Below are positions 46,331 to 60,131 of a stretch of DNA of 64,000 nucleotides, one piece after another. Within the stretch, counting starts at the first letter, position 1; each line of letters begins with the position of its first letter. The DNA is from Sitta carolinensis. Taxonomy: Eukaryota; Chordata; Aves; Passeriformes; Sittidae. A program made the position numbers and the translations under genes. The DNA lies in contig CM063284.1 in the NCBI GenBank assembly GCA_032173965.1, forward strand, positions 110,396,410-110,460,409, written 5' to 3'. The notes under the pieces were generated by a model. That model saw nothing but the letters and a program-made list of their open reading frames with translations. It was not told the origin of the DNA and ran no database searches.

Positions 46331-47339
46331 CATGTAGTAACAACTACTAAAATCACCATTTAATCATTGGAACATGTACTATTTGTTCATGGCAGGAATG
46401 TTCAGTAGCAAAAGCTTGTAGGATGTACATAGATAATAGTGGCATCAGGAAAAGTTTTCAGAGTGAAAACTAGGTACTGGTTTTATGGTCTTCAAAAAGA
46501 GTGTTTTGGCAGTGGCTAATGGTTGTTATGGAAGTTCTGAGAGGAGACTTGCTATGACATCATGCAGCACTCAGCTTCAGAAGATACTGGCTGGGGGCTC
46601 TGAGGGGACAGAGAAGTAAGCAGGTTTAAAGAAGTGTTTTCTGCAGGAAAAGAGTGTTCCAGAAGGAGAACCAAGAAGTGGAGTAAGGTAATGTAGACTT
46701 ACTTCTTCTAAGTATGATAACTAGTCCAAGGAGGAGATTTCTGTGTGAGGAAGTCTGCCACTGGCCTGAGGGGTGGAAGGACCCCCAGGGAGTTCTAGCA
46801 AAAAGGTGGGACTCCATCAAGAGGTGTGACACATACCAATTTTGTATTGGTGGTGGTAGAAGAACTGTGTATTTCAATTAATGTTTTAATTAAAGTCTTG
46901 CAGCACTGCTGAAAGCAGTATCTACTCTTGGTTTGCTGCCTGACTCAGAAAAGAGAGTAGGTTGTTGAATGGAAGAAACATGGTTGTCTCAGGTGGGACA
47001 GGGCAGGTCCTCCATGAATTATGCTATCTCCCACTTGGAACTGGGGCTCATGATAGGAAAGGATGCTCTGAGGGAAAATGAAGAGAGATACCTTCACTCA
47101 TACTTCATCCACTCTCATCAACGTTCCTTTCCCATCTTCTCTGGCAGTTACTCTCTCATCTGTTTCACCTCCTATGTTATCCCTATCTCAGGTCTCATAC
47201 ACAAAACCTGAGCTTCCTCAGTGTACTGATAAGAGAGTGGAGTAACAAGGGGTTTGAAGAAGAGAAATACAAGCCAAAGAAAAAAAATCTTCAATTGAAG
47301 AAGGAATGCCATATTGTTTGTCTTGTGTAGTGTTCTTGT

Positions 47340-47650
47340 TCAATGAAATTATCTCTGCAGTCCATAATTAATTCCTTTTTCTTGCAATTACATCAATTAG
47401 CATATAACACAGATAAATTGAAGAGGCAGTATTTTGCCTCCAGCAGCCAGCAGTGCAATACGTTAAGCCATCGAATCATCTATGGTGCTGCAGAACATTC
47501 CTCCCTTTGAAAAAAAATTGCCCACCATTAAAGCTCTAGCAAAGAAAAATGAGCCAGAAGTTTATGGCAAAGAGGCAGTGCTTCAAATGTACATTTTATG
47601 CTGCTAAAGAGAGCCACAGTACTGTGACCAAAATCTCATTAAATGGAACA
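47340..47650. promoter_or_regulatory. Candidate conserved non-coding element
   Basis: Repeat-free sequence with homeodomain-like cores (CCATAATTAATTCC, TTGCAATTACATCAATTAGC) and two CpGs in CAATACGTTAAGCCATCGAATC. There is no open frame of note. The evidence is compositional only. Confidence 0.28.
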
Positions 47651-50600
47651 CTTTCTATTTAAATCTTCCCATGACATGATTCTGGTATTAAGGCACCAGG
47701 GAGGCACATAACTGTCAGGCTTAGAGGCTGCTCTTCTTTCCTTCCTTGAATGGCTCTGCAGACTCAGGCTGTCACTTCCAGTTCAGGATCTCAGGCTAAG
47801 TGCCAAATTTCAGTACAGAACAATTCCTCACCTCTGACTGTTGCTGAGCCCCTTGGCTTGTGTACCTTACCCAGCGAGGCATCAGCAACTTAGTGCTCAG
47901 GTGAGAAAGCTCAGGATTTCTCAAGGAAAACTGCAGCACTGTTTCCCCTTCTCTGGACCATCAGCTTTGCTGTGTCCCTCACAGGATGAACTCCATTTGT
48001 TATTTGTGGGTGCCTGATATGGATAGAGTGATGCACTTCGCTCATAAGAAAGAAGCACCAATTATTTTATTGCTATAAACCAGCAATTTAACAAAGTTTG
48101 ACAGCAAATGCAACAGTGGCTTAACAAGCTTTGTTGGCAAGGTACACTTGGTTATCTACTGCATGGAGGGCTGGGCCAGACAAAACTATCAGGAGGAGCC
48201 TCCCATTGAGTCATTAAGTTCAAAAAAGACCCCCTTTTATTCTAAACTCCTTTTCAGAAGGGAGTTTAGGTGCAGCTGGATCCAGATTTAGACCCAGACT
48301 TGACCAATGGTTTATAACTAAATTATTTTATGGACACAATCCATTCTTCATATCACAGCTAAGATTTAAAATTCAAGTGACCTATTAATCTGAGAATTAC
48401 TGCCTAGAAAATCCATTGTGGCAAGAAATCTCTCAGTCTTGAGGTCTAATCTTGAGAAGTGTCCTTGCTTAAGGAGGGATCCTGGAATGCAGCCCATGGC
48501 TGTGCAGGAGAGCTCAACAGGCCTGGCTGCCCACAGTTTTGGTGTAGGGCAGTAACTTACAGTCCTATTTGCATATCAGCTGCAGAAGGTAGTTCCTGCC
48601 AAATGTGGCTTTGGCCAAATCTTGACGAGGCCTTTGCTGAGGGAGTGGGGGTGTTCTGCTCAGTTTAGCCCTTGGCTTATTGTGTTGTTTTCCACCTTCC
48701 CTGAATGTATTAGGAGTCAGATGCAGCCATCAGACCAGTTTCATCTATTGACCCCACTGCTGGCAGCTATCCCTTAAGCAGGCATGCAGGAAATAAAGGC
48801 CAGCTTTTGGGAGATGGGGGAGCATATCCTCACAGTGCCTTGCTTGTCTTTTCCCCTGACAGTGTTAACCTGGTCAGGACTGAATGGAGAGCAAAGACTC
48901 AAACCAGAAGTTTTGGTTGCTGTTCTTGAATCACCCTTTGGGCACTCAAGTCATGCTGTGGTTTCTGACCCACCCGGAGAAGAGTTTCTCATGATGTAGG
49001 GAAGCAAAATGTGGTGTGTCTAGTATTATGTGAAATGTCACACTTAGCTTTCTGTGAAGGGGCTGGTCCCAACATCTTGGATTCACTTAATGCTGGCTTA
49101 CATTAAGCACTTGTTAAAAGCTTGCAGTAATCCCAAGTGCACTGTACACAGAGTGGAGTACAGGAGCTGGTTCAGAGGAAAAAAATGCTTAAGTGAATCT
49201 TCATAGATTGTCGTCCCAAGCTCTCCAAATACTGGTGATGTTACACTGTACTATAAGAGGAAAAAAAGAAGCATAGATGATAAACTGATGTCTCAGAAAC
49301 TTACTTTGTCCACTGACAGCCTAAAATATGCCCCCTTTTATATCTTTCTGTATTGGTAGGTCAGCCTTTTTTGCTCCCAGTTCAAGAGCTTCAGTGTAAT
49401 CATAATTTCTGTGATGTAGACAGCTATAGCTGTATTTTCATATTTACCTCATTTCTAAGTATTTAGAAAACCCATCAGATTTGGGATTCTTCATAGAAAC
49501 AACTAGCAATAGCCAGTAGATCAACCAGATTGTTGTTTTGGTTTGGCTGTTAGGGGTTTTTTTTCATGTCTTGTACCTAGATACTGAACTTTTCTTTTTA
49601 TCATGGCTTTATCAGTTGCCTTAGCCTTGGTTTTCTTCCTTCATCCTAGAATATTAGCAATACTGAAACAGGGAATTGCTTCCCGGTAACTCTTCAGTGT
49701 GTATCTAGCTAAAATGATTTTATGCCCTCCTTGCAGTTCATAGTGGGCATGGTCTCAGAAAGGACACAAAGATCTGAATATCAGGTAAGTTCTACCTCCA
49801 AGGTATTTCCCATATCTGTCCTTAGCAACGCTGGGCAATGCTGAAGTCTGAATTAATGTTCATCTCTTCTTTGGGTCAACAGGACTCCACCATCCTTCCT
49901 AATGCTCGCTATGTGAGAATTGCATTTTGCTAACCACCCCCTCAACCCCACACTCCCAAATAAGCTAAGACAGATAATATATTCAAAGCAGTAGGCAGGT
50001 TAAAATATGGTGTCTGTCAAGTAACTGAGCCCATACTTTGTTCCAAATATTTTTTATAATTTTGCTGTCCAATATTACTATTTATAAAAGCTCTCTTTTG
50101 TTTAAGTAAGGACTTGCTGCCTCACAGACTGTCTGCTTGGTCCTGCACTGCAGCCATTTAGCTGAATGTATGAAGTAACAGTAATTACTGTGCCAAACCC
50201 AACCAGCTGCTGTTTAAAAAAGAATCCCCCCAAAAATCTAAGAAACAAAACCACTGGATTGTGCCTAAAAATGCAGAATTAGACAGTGGAGAAGACGTGG
50301 AAGCTTTATTCAAGCATTAATGTTCAGCAAAGTAGCAGGGACAGCAGAAATCAATTGCAGAGTAAGTAGCACGTTGAAGAAATGTCTCCTCCAGGTTTAT
50401 TCCATTGTAAGACTCCTTCTCAGTGTAGGGTGTTGCCACAGTGTAGGGGCACACAGAGAGCAAAACATTGACTTGGAGTGAACAAAGGCCTGTCTCCCGC
50501 TGTTGCTTAATGCTGTAACTTTTATTAGCAGCAAGTGACAGCAGTTTAGCCTCCCTTCCTTTTTCTAGATGATTACATTCTTAAGCCGATTGACTGCGGT

Positions 50601-53600
50601 GACTAAAGGCAGCTGTTGATCCACACTCTTTCCTCTTACACACACAATGGCACACAAAGAAAAGAAACGCCAGATTTCTTGTGTTCAGGATAGGCTTAAG
50701 GTTTTCATTGCCTGAACAGAGGTGAAAAATTGGCTGCTGTATCAGGAGCCTGGGACCCCTAAGGGTAGAGTTTCCACATGCTTAGCAAAAGCAAGTTTGG
50801 GAGCACAGAACTAAGCCTCCTCCTAAGTTCCCTTTCCTCTTGCCCCAGACATGGAGGAAAGAGTGGGAAAGGGAACTACAGTAATAGCATGTATTTGGTT
50901 GGATTTGGGCTACTAAGTCATCAACCTGGGAAAGCCTCAACAGAAAAATGGAGGATTAATGAATCAAGTATAAATGCACATCTACATTTACATCTGCACA
51001 GTCTTTACACAGAATTAGATGTAGATATGTAAATGAAATTAGTTTCCTTCTACTTTTTTCCCCTATGTTTTTTTATACCTAGATTTGTTTCTGTGCCTAT
51101 GTCCAGACAGGTGGACAGATTTGCTCCATGCTCAGAAGACCTTCAGGACATCCGAAGTGGCAGCTGTCATTTCTGTTAAGGCTGAGAGGTGCAATGCCAG
51201 TGTGTGGGGGTGTGGATGGTGTTGAACGGGCAGTTCAAGCCGTCCTTTGAGGTTGTAAATAGCACTGCTGTAGGGGATGGAATTGGGAAATGATTCCTCA
51301 TAACCGCGAAGCAGCTGATAAACTGGATCTTCGGGAGGTACTGCCTTTTAACTAACTTGTCTATGTGAATTGGCACAAAATTTTACCCAGGAGGAAAGAT
51401 GACAGTGGAAATGGAGTTGCAGCTATAATTAGCCAATTAAGCTTTTTTTTTTTTTCAAGGAAAAACGTGTCTTATGTATCACCTTATCTGCTGTAAATTA
51501 ATGGAAAAACCCCCAATCTCTTTCTGCAAAGATTTAGGTGACAAATTTCCTGCTTCAGCCACTGTTGGCTGCGATGCACAGTAAATACATCAGTTACAGG
51601 TCTCAGGATAGGTTGATCTAACAAGAAGGCTCATGCTGTTGTCTTATCTCAGGTGAGAGGTAATTTACTGTTTAAAGGAACATCCGGGAACAAGGCCTCA
51701 TTTGCAAAAGGGAAATACAAGCGAAGGAAGTTGTAGGTATGATTTTTTTCTTGTGCACAAACTTGTGAGGCAATGCAGCAGTAACAAAAAGGGATCTAAT
51801 AAAAGAATTCCTATCTGCACTTTCCTCCCTGACAAAGGTGTGGAGTATCTGCTTAGGAGCCTTTCTAGCTAATGTAAAAACACATCAAAAAGTCCTTCCA
51901 GGTGAAATCCAGCTGAAATGTCCAAGATACAACTGCAGCTTTTAAAGGGACATTCGTGTGAAAAAAAACAAACTTCAATATCTCAAAATTAAGTTTTCAA
52001 AAACAGTTATAGCAAAAGGTATTTTTTCCACTGGGAACCTGTGCCATCTGTTTTACTGCTTTGGAAACAGCAATAGGAACAAAAGTTCCTTTTGTATGTT
52101 AAGAACAAATAAGAAATGCTGGTATCTTTACTGCGTTTTGTTCCTCTCTCTCTCCATATACCTAAGCTCTTGTTCATATTTGAGTGACATAAATGATGTG
52201 TGAAGTATTGGCCAGACATACAGCTTTGCAAACTGGTGGAAAAGCTTCTTGATTCTGCTTTGTGCAGTGTGAAAATGGATTTATGCACAGTGGAAGAACT
52301 TAACAGGGATGACAATTTGATAAGTGACATTGTTGTGGTAATTTATTTAGAGAAGAAAACCTAGACTGGATCTCAAAAGCATGAGTAGAGTTAGATAATA
52401 GCTCCCTGGTAAACCATATCCTAAGACATGAAAGCACTGCTGTTATGCTGTCAAACAGGGAAAGGCTCTTCAATAATGAAACAGGACACACTAGGGAAGC
52501 AGGTGATATTCCGGGCGGTAATAGAAGTACGAGTATGGGTCTGAGTTGGAAAGGTCACAGTACAGTGGAGTTAGCACTGAGGAGTGGAGAGATCCTGCTT
52601 TTTGTGAAGATGCCAGGAAGTTGCTTGGTTTAAAAATACCTTGGGAAATTCTGCACACTTTGATGGAGTGATATGATAAAAATATATTATTTTAATTTCA
52701 AGCAACCTGATTATAGTTCATACAAATCTGTTTTCTGTGTGGATGAGACAGATGATATAAGGTGAGAAGGTGTGTAAATGAAAAAAAAAAAAAACAAAAA
52801 ACCAAACCCTGATGATGATAACCATATAAAAAGGTTAAAAGCAACGTTCTACTGCTTCTCTTCACATCATCTTCAATCCACCCCTGGTGTCTTCAGAAAA
52901 TTCCATCAACTGTTTCATTACTTCAAATGAAAGAAACTCAGGCTTTACTTCAGCAGCCCTTGTAGGAGACGACTGTGGATGCTGCTTGTCCCTCTTGAGC
53001 TTTCCAGAACCTTGGGCTGAACAGCAGCTCTGCCTTTCAGGTAGGGGTGGTGTCATTTACACAATCCCTTCCCCCAAAGCTAAAATGAAGTGGCATGTCT
53101 GGACTCCAGGGCACAGGAGCCAAGGATGCCACACTGCCCTGGGCCACGCTGATCCAGGCTGCGGCTGCCCCTTGCAGACACTGTTGTGACTGAACACGCC
53201 CCCTCCTTTTGCAAGCTGCAGGAATTGTGCTGCCCATGTGACTGGACATACATCAGTAATTACTTCAATAGGAAACAAAAATCCCATTCTTGGCAAATGC
53301 ATCTATTCCATTATACAGAAAGAGCTGTATCAATTTATTTTGGTTATCTCCACCAGTAGGTGTCATGATACGGCAACCTGTGAAAACTCTTGGTGCAGCG
53401 GGAGATAAAGTGTTTAAATAAAAAATAATAATTACAGAATTTTATTTAAATCATTGGATGCCAGCGGTTAAAAGGGTGGTTAATTTTTCTAGATGTTGCC
53501 ACACAGACATTACTCTCCTTGTTTTGGATATGCTGCAAATGAAAACCTCCGTCACTACCCCCAGAATTTCTTTTTGATGCCTCTGGAATACACCAGTTTC

Positions 53601-55440
53601 TCTCATTCCAATGGTACCTGCCCTTCGGTGGGACACACTAATAATGGGGTAGGTAAGTGACTGACGAGTGACATTCTCAAAAGAAATTAATGATAACTTC
53701 TCCTATGAAGAAACAGCTTCAAAACGAATGCTACACACATTTGCTACGTCTAAGAGCATTAGAGCACTTAGATATTTTTGTCACACACATCAAAGCACAA
53801 CTTGCAGTCATGTCCATTTTTGTGATGACTTTGGTTTCATCCTTCTGGTGAAAAAAAAAAAAAAAAAAGAAAAAAAAGACTGTCTACTCTGAGAAATCAA
53901 TTAAAAGGAACTGTGATATGCCAGATAGTCAATCAGGTGCCTGCACTAATGAGGATCACATCCATTCAGAACTGCTGCAAATTACAGCGTGACATGAATT
54001 TTCTCTCACCTTACCAACAGCAAGCCTGGTGCTAATGCCAGATAGGGTGTTTAGTTTTCAAGCTTTTGCCTGCACAGGCATGCCACATTTAAGAGTAAAG
54101 TAGCAGCTTTTAAAGTTTGATCTGATTGCTGGCCTGAGGACTTCAACTGAATACTTCTTCCACTCCTAATGAAGACATTTGTTAAAAGTTTCGAGGTGCT
54201 TTATTTTTGGTTGTTTGGTTGGTTTGGTTTTGGGTTTTTTCAATTTATCTTAGCCCTTTAAAGTTTGGGAAAAAAAAAACCAAATCATGAACCCACCCCC
54301 TTCTCATTACATAAAGGGCCTATTGCTATTCAGTGAGAGAATAAAAACTGAAGTTCAAAGTCTTATTAAAAATGTCTAAACCTTCCTATGTCTACCTTTG
54401 CTTCATGTTCTCAGCAAAGTTCTTACTCAAAGCTTCAGGGATCATGTAAATATATTCTGTGCGTTTTTAATTTTTTTTTGCAATCTATATTTTGAAGCTA
54501 CTCTTCTGTTTTTAAGACATTTATGTTTACAACTGAATTTCTAGATTCTTAAATGGTTAATATGAATAAAAAAAATGGAGGCTCATTAAAAGGATTCCTC
54601 AGCACAGATGGAAGCAAAAAATATTTAAAAACGTGTACTTCATTTTAATGAAAACTCCAACCCTGCAACTTCAGTAAAGAGGGAGTGTAAGAACAAACAC
54701 AGCATGGAGGTTAGGAAGGGACTATGGTACAGGGTTAACCCCAAGGAGCCTGTGAGTGACTTCTAGTCAGGCAAGACTTCATGGAACTTTTTAGTCAGAC
54801 TCACCAACACCCACAGAAAAACCCTTCTGGACCTCTGACCTGGAGGGGCTGATCACCCAAGTGTTACTTGAGTGTTGGCTGATAAGCACTGCCAACTGCA
54901 GAACAGAACCAAAACTTCTTAATTGGTAATACAACCTCTTTGACAAGTGTGGGTTTTACACAGAACACCTCCAGCATGTCATACTGTCACTCTTGAAAGA
55001 AATGAGACAAGATCACTACATTATTTTGGTATCTCAAAATACTTCGGGAAGAAGTTTGGTCTCAGTTGAATTCAACAACAGTGAAATATTCATGAAGCAA
55101 AGCTACCACAGTGAGTGTGCTTGTCACAACTAGCCCACTTCAAAGTGGTTTACCATTTCTTAGCATTCAAGCTGAATCTACTACTTGGCAAATAAATTTT
55201 ACAAGTGAACATACCAAATTAGCTAGCAGGTTTCAGTGGATGAACACAGAATCTGTTGTACCCAAATCAAATGCTTCTGCTTTTTTGAATTGGAGGAGTC
55301 TCAATCAGTAATGAATGATCTTTTTACCTTCATCCTAGAGTTGTCAGCCTTCTAGAAAGTAACTTGTCATCAGAGTACTTGGCACAATCCTCCCAGCTCA
55401 GCTGTGATTGCTGGAAGAGCTATTGTAATTAAAGATGTGT
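47651..55440. other. Intergenic DNA without recognised genes
   Basis: I see no exon and no clear mobile element. It contains A-rich runs at about 52780-52803 and 53850-53878, and a possibly constrained stretch around 54000-54200. Open frames at 52887-53189 (+) and 53037-53302 (-) overlap in a GC-richer patch and have no recognisable product. Confidence 0.45.
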
Positions 55441-55448
55441 TATCAACT

Positions 55449-55745
55449 GTCCTGCTTTTGACTGGGATAGTGTTAATTTTCTCCCCAGTAGCTGTTGCAG
55501 TGCTGTGGTTGGATTTAGAATGAAAACAATGTTGATAACACGCTGAAGTTGTAGTTGCTGCTCTGAAGTGGCCAGGAATCCTTCAGGCTCTCATCCCACC
55601 CCACCAGGGAGCAAGCTGGGAGGCACAAGAAGCAGGACAGCTGACCCCAGCTGACCAGAGGGGTAACACACATCATATGGTTCCATATATAACCTGAGGG
55701 AGGGAGAAGAGGGACAGACAGAGGGACCACTTCTCAGGAACTGAC
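55449..55745 (+). mobile_element. Old solo LTR of a bird endogenous retrovirus
   Basis: The order of words matches an LTR family I know from bird genomes: GACTGGGATAGTGTTAATTTTC (split GACTGGGATAGTG and TTAATTTTC), TGAAAACAATGTTGATAAC, CACCCCACCAGGGAGCAAGC, GAGGCACAAGAAGC, ACAGCTGACCCCAGCTGACC, CATCATATGGTTCC and an ATATATAAC TATA-like box at about 55685. No retroviral coding sequence flanks it, so it is a solo LTR or LTR remnant with a decayed sequence. Ends are approximate. Confidence 0.7.
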
Positions 55746-56689
55746 TGGGTTGTAAGAAATTGCACCTCTTTATGATGTTTGCCAAACCCTGAAGCTATGA
55801 CTGAGGTGGAAGTGTCTCATTTTTAGAAAGATTTTCAAAGGTCTTAGCCTGAGACCTGCTCTCTGTTCAATGGGTTACATTCCTTTTCCCATTCAGGAGT
55901 GGCCTCAAAAACTTTATTCACAGCCCAGGACAAAATCTGCAAAATTTGTAGATAGCTGTTTCTGATAGTTCATTAAGATAAATTTAGTAAACAAAAAGTG
56001 TTCCCTCTCAGAATGTGTCGAGTCTTGACTCAAGTAACTTCAGACAAACAGATCTGGGTCTGCAGAATACTTTCAGGGCCTGGTGCTCATCCAGGCATCC
56101 AACACCTACTGATTTCTGTCATCATATTTTGCCATTCACACTGTATTACCATAACAATGACATCCTCTTATTGGTGGGGAGCAAGAGAAGCCTAATAGAA
56201 ACTCAGTATCCTTGTTAGTGTTCTCATTTTCCCATACAGAAGAAAATAAGAATGTGTCCTTTTATAGTGACAAGGATGGGCAGATGGCCCTTTTTAAGTA
56301 AAGATCAATTTTCACTGCTTTATATCCTAAAAATGTACCATCTTAGCACGATGTACAGAGAGACAGCTAGTAACCACATTTCTCTCTCAGTTTCTTGGCA
56401 GTGGAATTCTTTTTCAAGTTCTAAAATATCAGCCTGAAGTCCCAGTGACAGTGGCACTGGGACAGGTTGACATTGGAAGGGTTTTTGAACTACCACAGAA
56501 ACATCCCCAAGCTGCCCACAATACCTAAGCTATATCAATCCACAGAGACTTTCCATAAACTTCCCAGCCCAAAAATATAGGGAATGCAGAACCCAGCTAA
56601 AATACACTGGGAATGAGAGCTTTCATGTTGCATTATACAGAACTCATAACAGCCCTCTCCTATGCTAACAATGAGCCAAGAGATTGGAT
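55746..56689. other. Intergenic DNA between the LTR relic and a CR1 copy
   Basis: I see no gene. Open frames at 55998-56195 and 56252-56437 have no recognisable product. Confidence 0.5.
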
Positions 56690-57426
56690 CCCCTGGTATG
56701 CCATGTAGAAGGAACGTAGCAGGCTTGTGGAGTGGACCAATGTGAATCTCATCATGCTCAACAAGGTCAAGTGCAACGGTTCTGCACCTGGGTGAGGGCA
56801 ACCCTCAATATCAATACATTCTGGGGAATGGATGGATTGGGACTGGAGAAGGACTTAGGAATACTGGTGGATGAAAAACTGGACACAAGCCAGAAATGTG
56901 TGCTTGCAGACCAAAAAGACAGACACATCCTTCCCTGCCTAATGAAAATTCTGGCCTTTGGAGTTCCTCACACAAGGAACACGTGGATCTGCTGGAGCAG
57001 GTCCAGAGGAGGGCCACAAAAATGGTCAGAGGACTGGAACACTCCCCTTATGAGGAAATGCTTAGAGAGTTGGAGTTGCTCAGCCTAGAGAAAAGAAGGC
57101 TCTAGAGCAGCCAGAGCAGCCTTTTGATACACAAGGACAGAAAATGATTTTTCACCAAGGTCTGCAGTGACAGGACAGGGGGCAATGAGGGCAATGATTT
57201 TAAAATGAAAGAGGGTAAATTTATATGGAATGTAAGGAAGATGTTTTTTTACAATGAAGATAGTGAGGCACTGGAACAGGTCGCCCTGAGAAGCTGTGGG
57301 TGCCAAATCTCTGGAAATGTTCAAGGCCAAGCTGGACAGGGTGTTGAAAGTTGTCACGGCCCGTGGAGAGAGGTTAGACTAGATGAGCTTTGAAGGTCCC
57401 CCCCCAACCCAAACCATTATGGATTA
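56690..57426 (+). mobile_element. CR1 LINE 3' half, sense
   Basis: It runs from GTGGACCAATGTGAATCTC through TCAACAAGGTCAAGTGCAAC, CTGGAGCAGGTCCAGAGGAG, CTCAGCCTAGAGAAAAGAAG, TTCAAGGCCAAGCTGGACAG and AGACTAGATGAGCTTTGAAG to CCAACCCAAACCATTATGG, all in CR1 order. Fragments of the end of ORF2 and of the 3' UTR are present. It is frame-broken and dead. Confidence 0.9.
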
Positions 57427-60041
57427 TACACTCTACTGGAATGTAAATGATCTAGTGTTAATACCATTAAACTTGAGTCCATAACCATGTGGTACTTTTT
57501 TAATTGACCATGATTTCAAGCCCTTTATCATCATTGTTTGTAAGGCAGCAGAATGATGAATGGCAGGGAGACTAAATGGGGTATGCTGTCTTCTTGACAC
57601 GAGAATGCAAACAAGAGAGTGGATTTACGCCATAGAGATTTCCCCCCAATAGCAGAAGAAATCTGAACTCCATATACTGTAAGCAAACAATACTAACAGT
57701 AATTTTTTGAAGGGAGAAATCACATGATTTTATACTTTAGCACTAAGGCAAAGATTCCAACTCTATGCTAGATATTAAAGATTTACATTAAATCCCTAAT
57801 TTTGTTTACGTTGTTATTTATAGTTTAAATCAATTATATAATTGAAAATAAATAAATGGTTTAAAATAAATCAATGGTTTAATATAGTATCATTAGATTG
57901 GACAGAAACAATAAAAAAATAGCCTGTGCTTCTAATTATTAGAGAACAGCGCTGGAGTAAAGCATGCCTTGTAGCTTGCTATTTTCAAATATCAGGTGCA
58001 GCAAATGAACATAGTTAAGGCTGCCTGCTGGCCAGGGCAGTAAGAGCTTTCCTCAGCTAGAAGCTGTTTCTCCACAGAGCAAATCCTTCCCTTCCTTCTA
58101 CAAAATATGAGATGAAATAAATAGGTCAAGCTCATGGTGCTGAAGCACTGTGAGCTGAGATCTACAAATAAAATTAATTTAAACCAGTTAAACAGAGACA
58201 TGTTTGAAATATTAATAATACTTATCCCTACTATTTTTCCTGTTTTTCCTGCTGCTTTTCCTACCATGAGTACTTTGCTGTGCTGTGAGTGAGCATGAAA
58301 AGAAACAGCACCAAGAACTGATTAGTAACCCTACAATAACAAAAGAGCAGCCTCTCAGGAAAAAAGGAAAAATTATCTGATATTAGTTTCCAAGGGAGCA
58401 TTAGGAAAAACTTTAAATTAGATTCTTTTCTGGAAAACTTTGAAAATTCAGTAACACTGCTTCTTTTTAATTAGCTACTATAATTTTCCGCCCTGTTGAG
58501 TCAAGAAAAGGAAGACAAACCTATCTATGTGCTGGATCCTTTTCCCAGCTCTCCTGACACCATAGTTGGCTAACTACAGCAAAGATGTACTTTAGAAAAG
58601 CTATATAATCACAGTAACTAGAATCCTTACATTGTGTTTCCAGGCACCAATAGAAAAAGAGCAAAAATGTTTGCATAGAATATTTTCATCCAGACTCGGG
58701 GAAATTAACTGAATTATGTGGGACAACATAAAGTTTCTATTCAAAAAGCAGTTAGTAATTTTACAGCCTTTCCAGCTCCTTTGTGCTCCTTTGTTCAGTG
58801 GTGAAAAAGAGATTTAATCAGGTAATTTGAGTAGAGGTAAAAAAACGTTTCTGCACCCTGTTGTACAACATTTGATTTAGTCCTGACAAAGGAAAGGGGT
58901 CAACAGACCCCAGCATTCACAAGTTGCATGGCCTTCAGCAATTCATTTTTCTTCTTGCCTGATATTTTTAATAATCTATCATGCCACATGACATCATTCT
59001 TGGCCCAAAGGAAGTAGGGGGAATTGGGGTGGGGTACATGTCCTAAGTAGCTATTGCCTGGGGATTGGCTGGGCGTCATGTCTCCTGATGGGAAGTGATT
59101 AGGGATTACCTCTGCATCCCTTTTTCCTTTTCATTCTTCACTTACTCAGCTTGACCCAGTTTTTCCCTTCATTTTTGCTCTTTGGATTTTTTCCCTGTGC
59201 CACTCTGGGAAGGAGTGTGAGGGTGGATGAGGATTTACCTGCCAGACAGGGACAACCCACCACAGCCTCAAGCTGTTGTAGACTATGGACGTGCATTTAG
59301 AAACCCTTTCTATCAGTTTGCTCTATTCTCCTGGCCTGCTATATCTAGAACATCTTTATTTATTTTATACATTATTCAGAGTCAGACTATAAGGCTGGGA
59401 AGAACTGCTCTTTTCCAGCACAGACATTTTATATCCTTACAGATTTAGTCCAGTAACCACCTGTATGACATTACATGACTTCTCCCATTATTTCACAATT
59501 ATTTTTCACATGCTGGTGTTTTTCAATAGTGGGTGGTGTTGTGGTGGTGAAGCCCAGACTAGATCCAGACTTCAGGATCTATCAAGATCAGCTTTCCTTT
59601 ATATAGAAAGATATGTCTTCCTTAAAAATGCCTCACAAGCCTTACAAAACCAGATTCAGAGGAGCTTAAACAAATTTATGGGGAATCTTTTAACACAGTA
59701 TTAGGCACTTCAAAGAAATGAAAGTGGTCCTCATTTTCAATGGAATTTTACCAACCAAACCTACCTCCACCCACACTGTATTCAGCAGGTACTCAGGCCA
59801 TTACAGCAAGAATATCCAGTCACTGTAGTATAACTCTGCTTTCCAATTAGTTTTATAGCCACAGTCACGTACATGTTCACCTGTTTTCTCTCCTTCAGAA
59901 TATTCCTTCTCTGTAGATGATGGGCAGCTTCAGAACTGTCAAATACTTGCTTACCTCTGTATATACTTTCTGTAGCTTCTGATACTCACCATGGCTGGTA
60001 TGGTTGTGTTATCCATTAATGGCTGGCAGCAAGATGATTAT
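57427..60041. other. Intergenic DNA without recognised genes
   Basis: AT-rich sequence. A small direct duplication (AATAAATAAATGGTTTAAAA / AAATAAATCAATGGTTTAAT) lies at 57848-57884. No exon or mobile element was recognised. Open frames at 59227-59448 and 59465-59704 have no nameable product. Confidence 0.5.
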
Positions 60042-60131
60042 AATAATAAACATTTATATTATATTAAAATAAATATTTATAATAAACATTTATTTATTAT
60101 TTATAATAAATAAATATTTATTATAAAAACA
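60042..60131. repeat. AT-only palindromic low-complexity repeat
   Basis: About 90 bp, almost purely A and T, built from repeated AATAAACATTTATT-like and ATAAATAAATATTTATTATA-like words with strong self-complementarity (cruciform-prone). Only three C residues occur. Confidence 0.85.

Noticed and set aside
53340..53380. CACCAGTAGGTGTC as a CTCF site
   Set aside because: It has an extra base within the core and lacks the usual downstream GGCGC-type part, so the match is weak.
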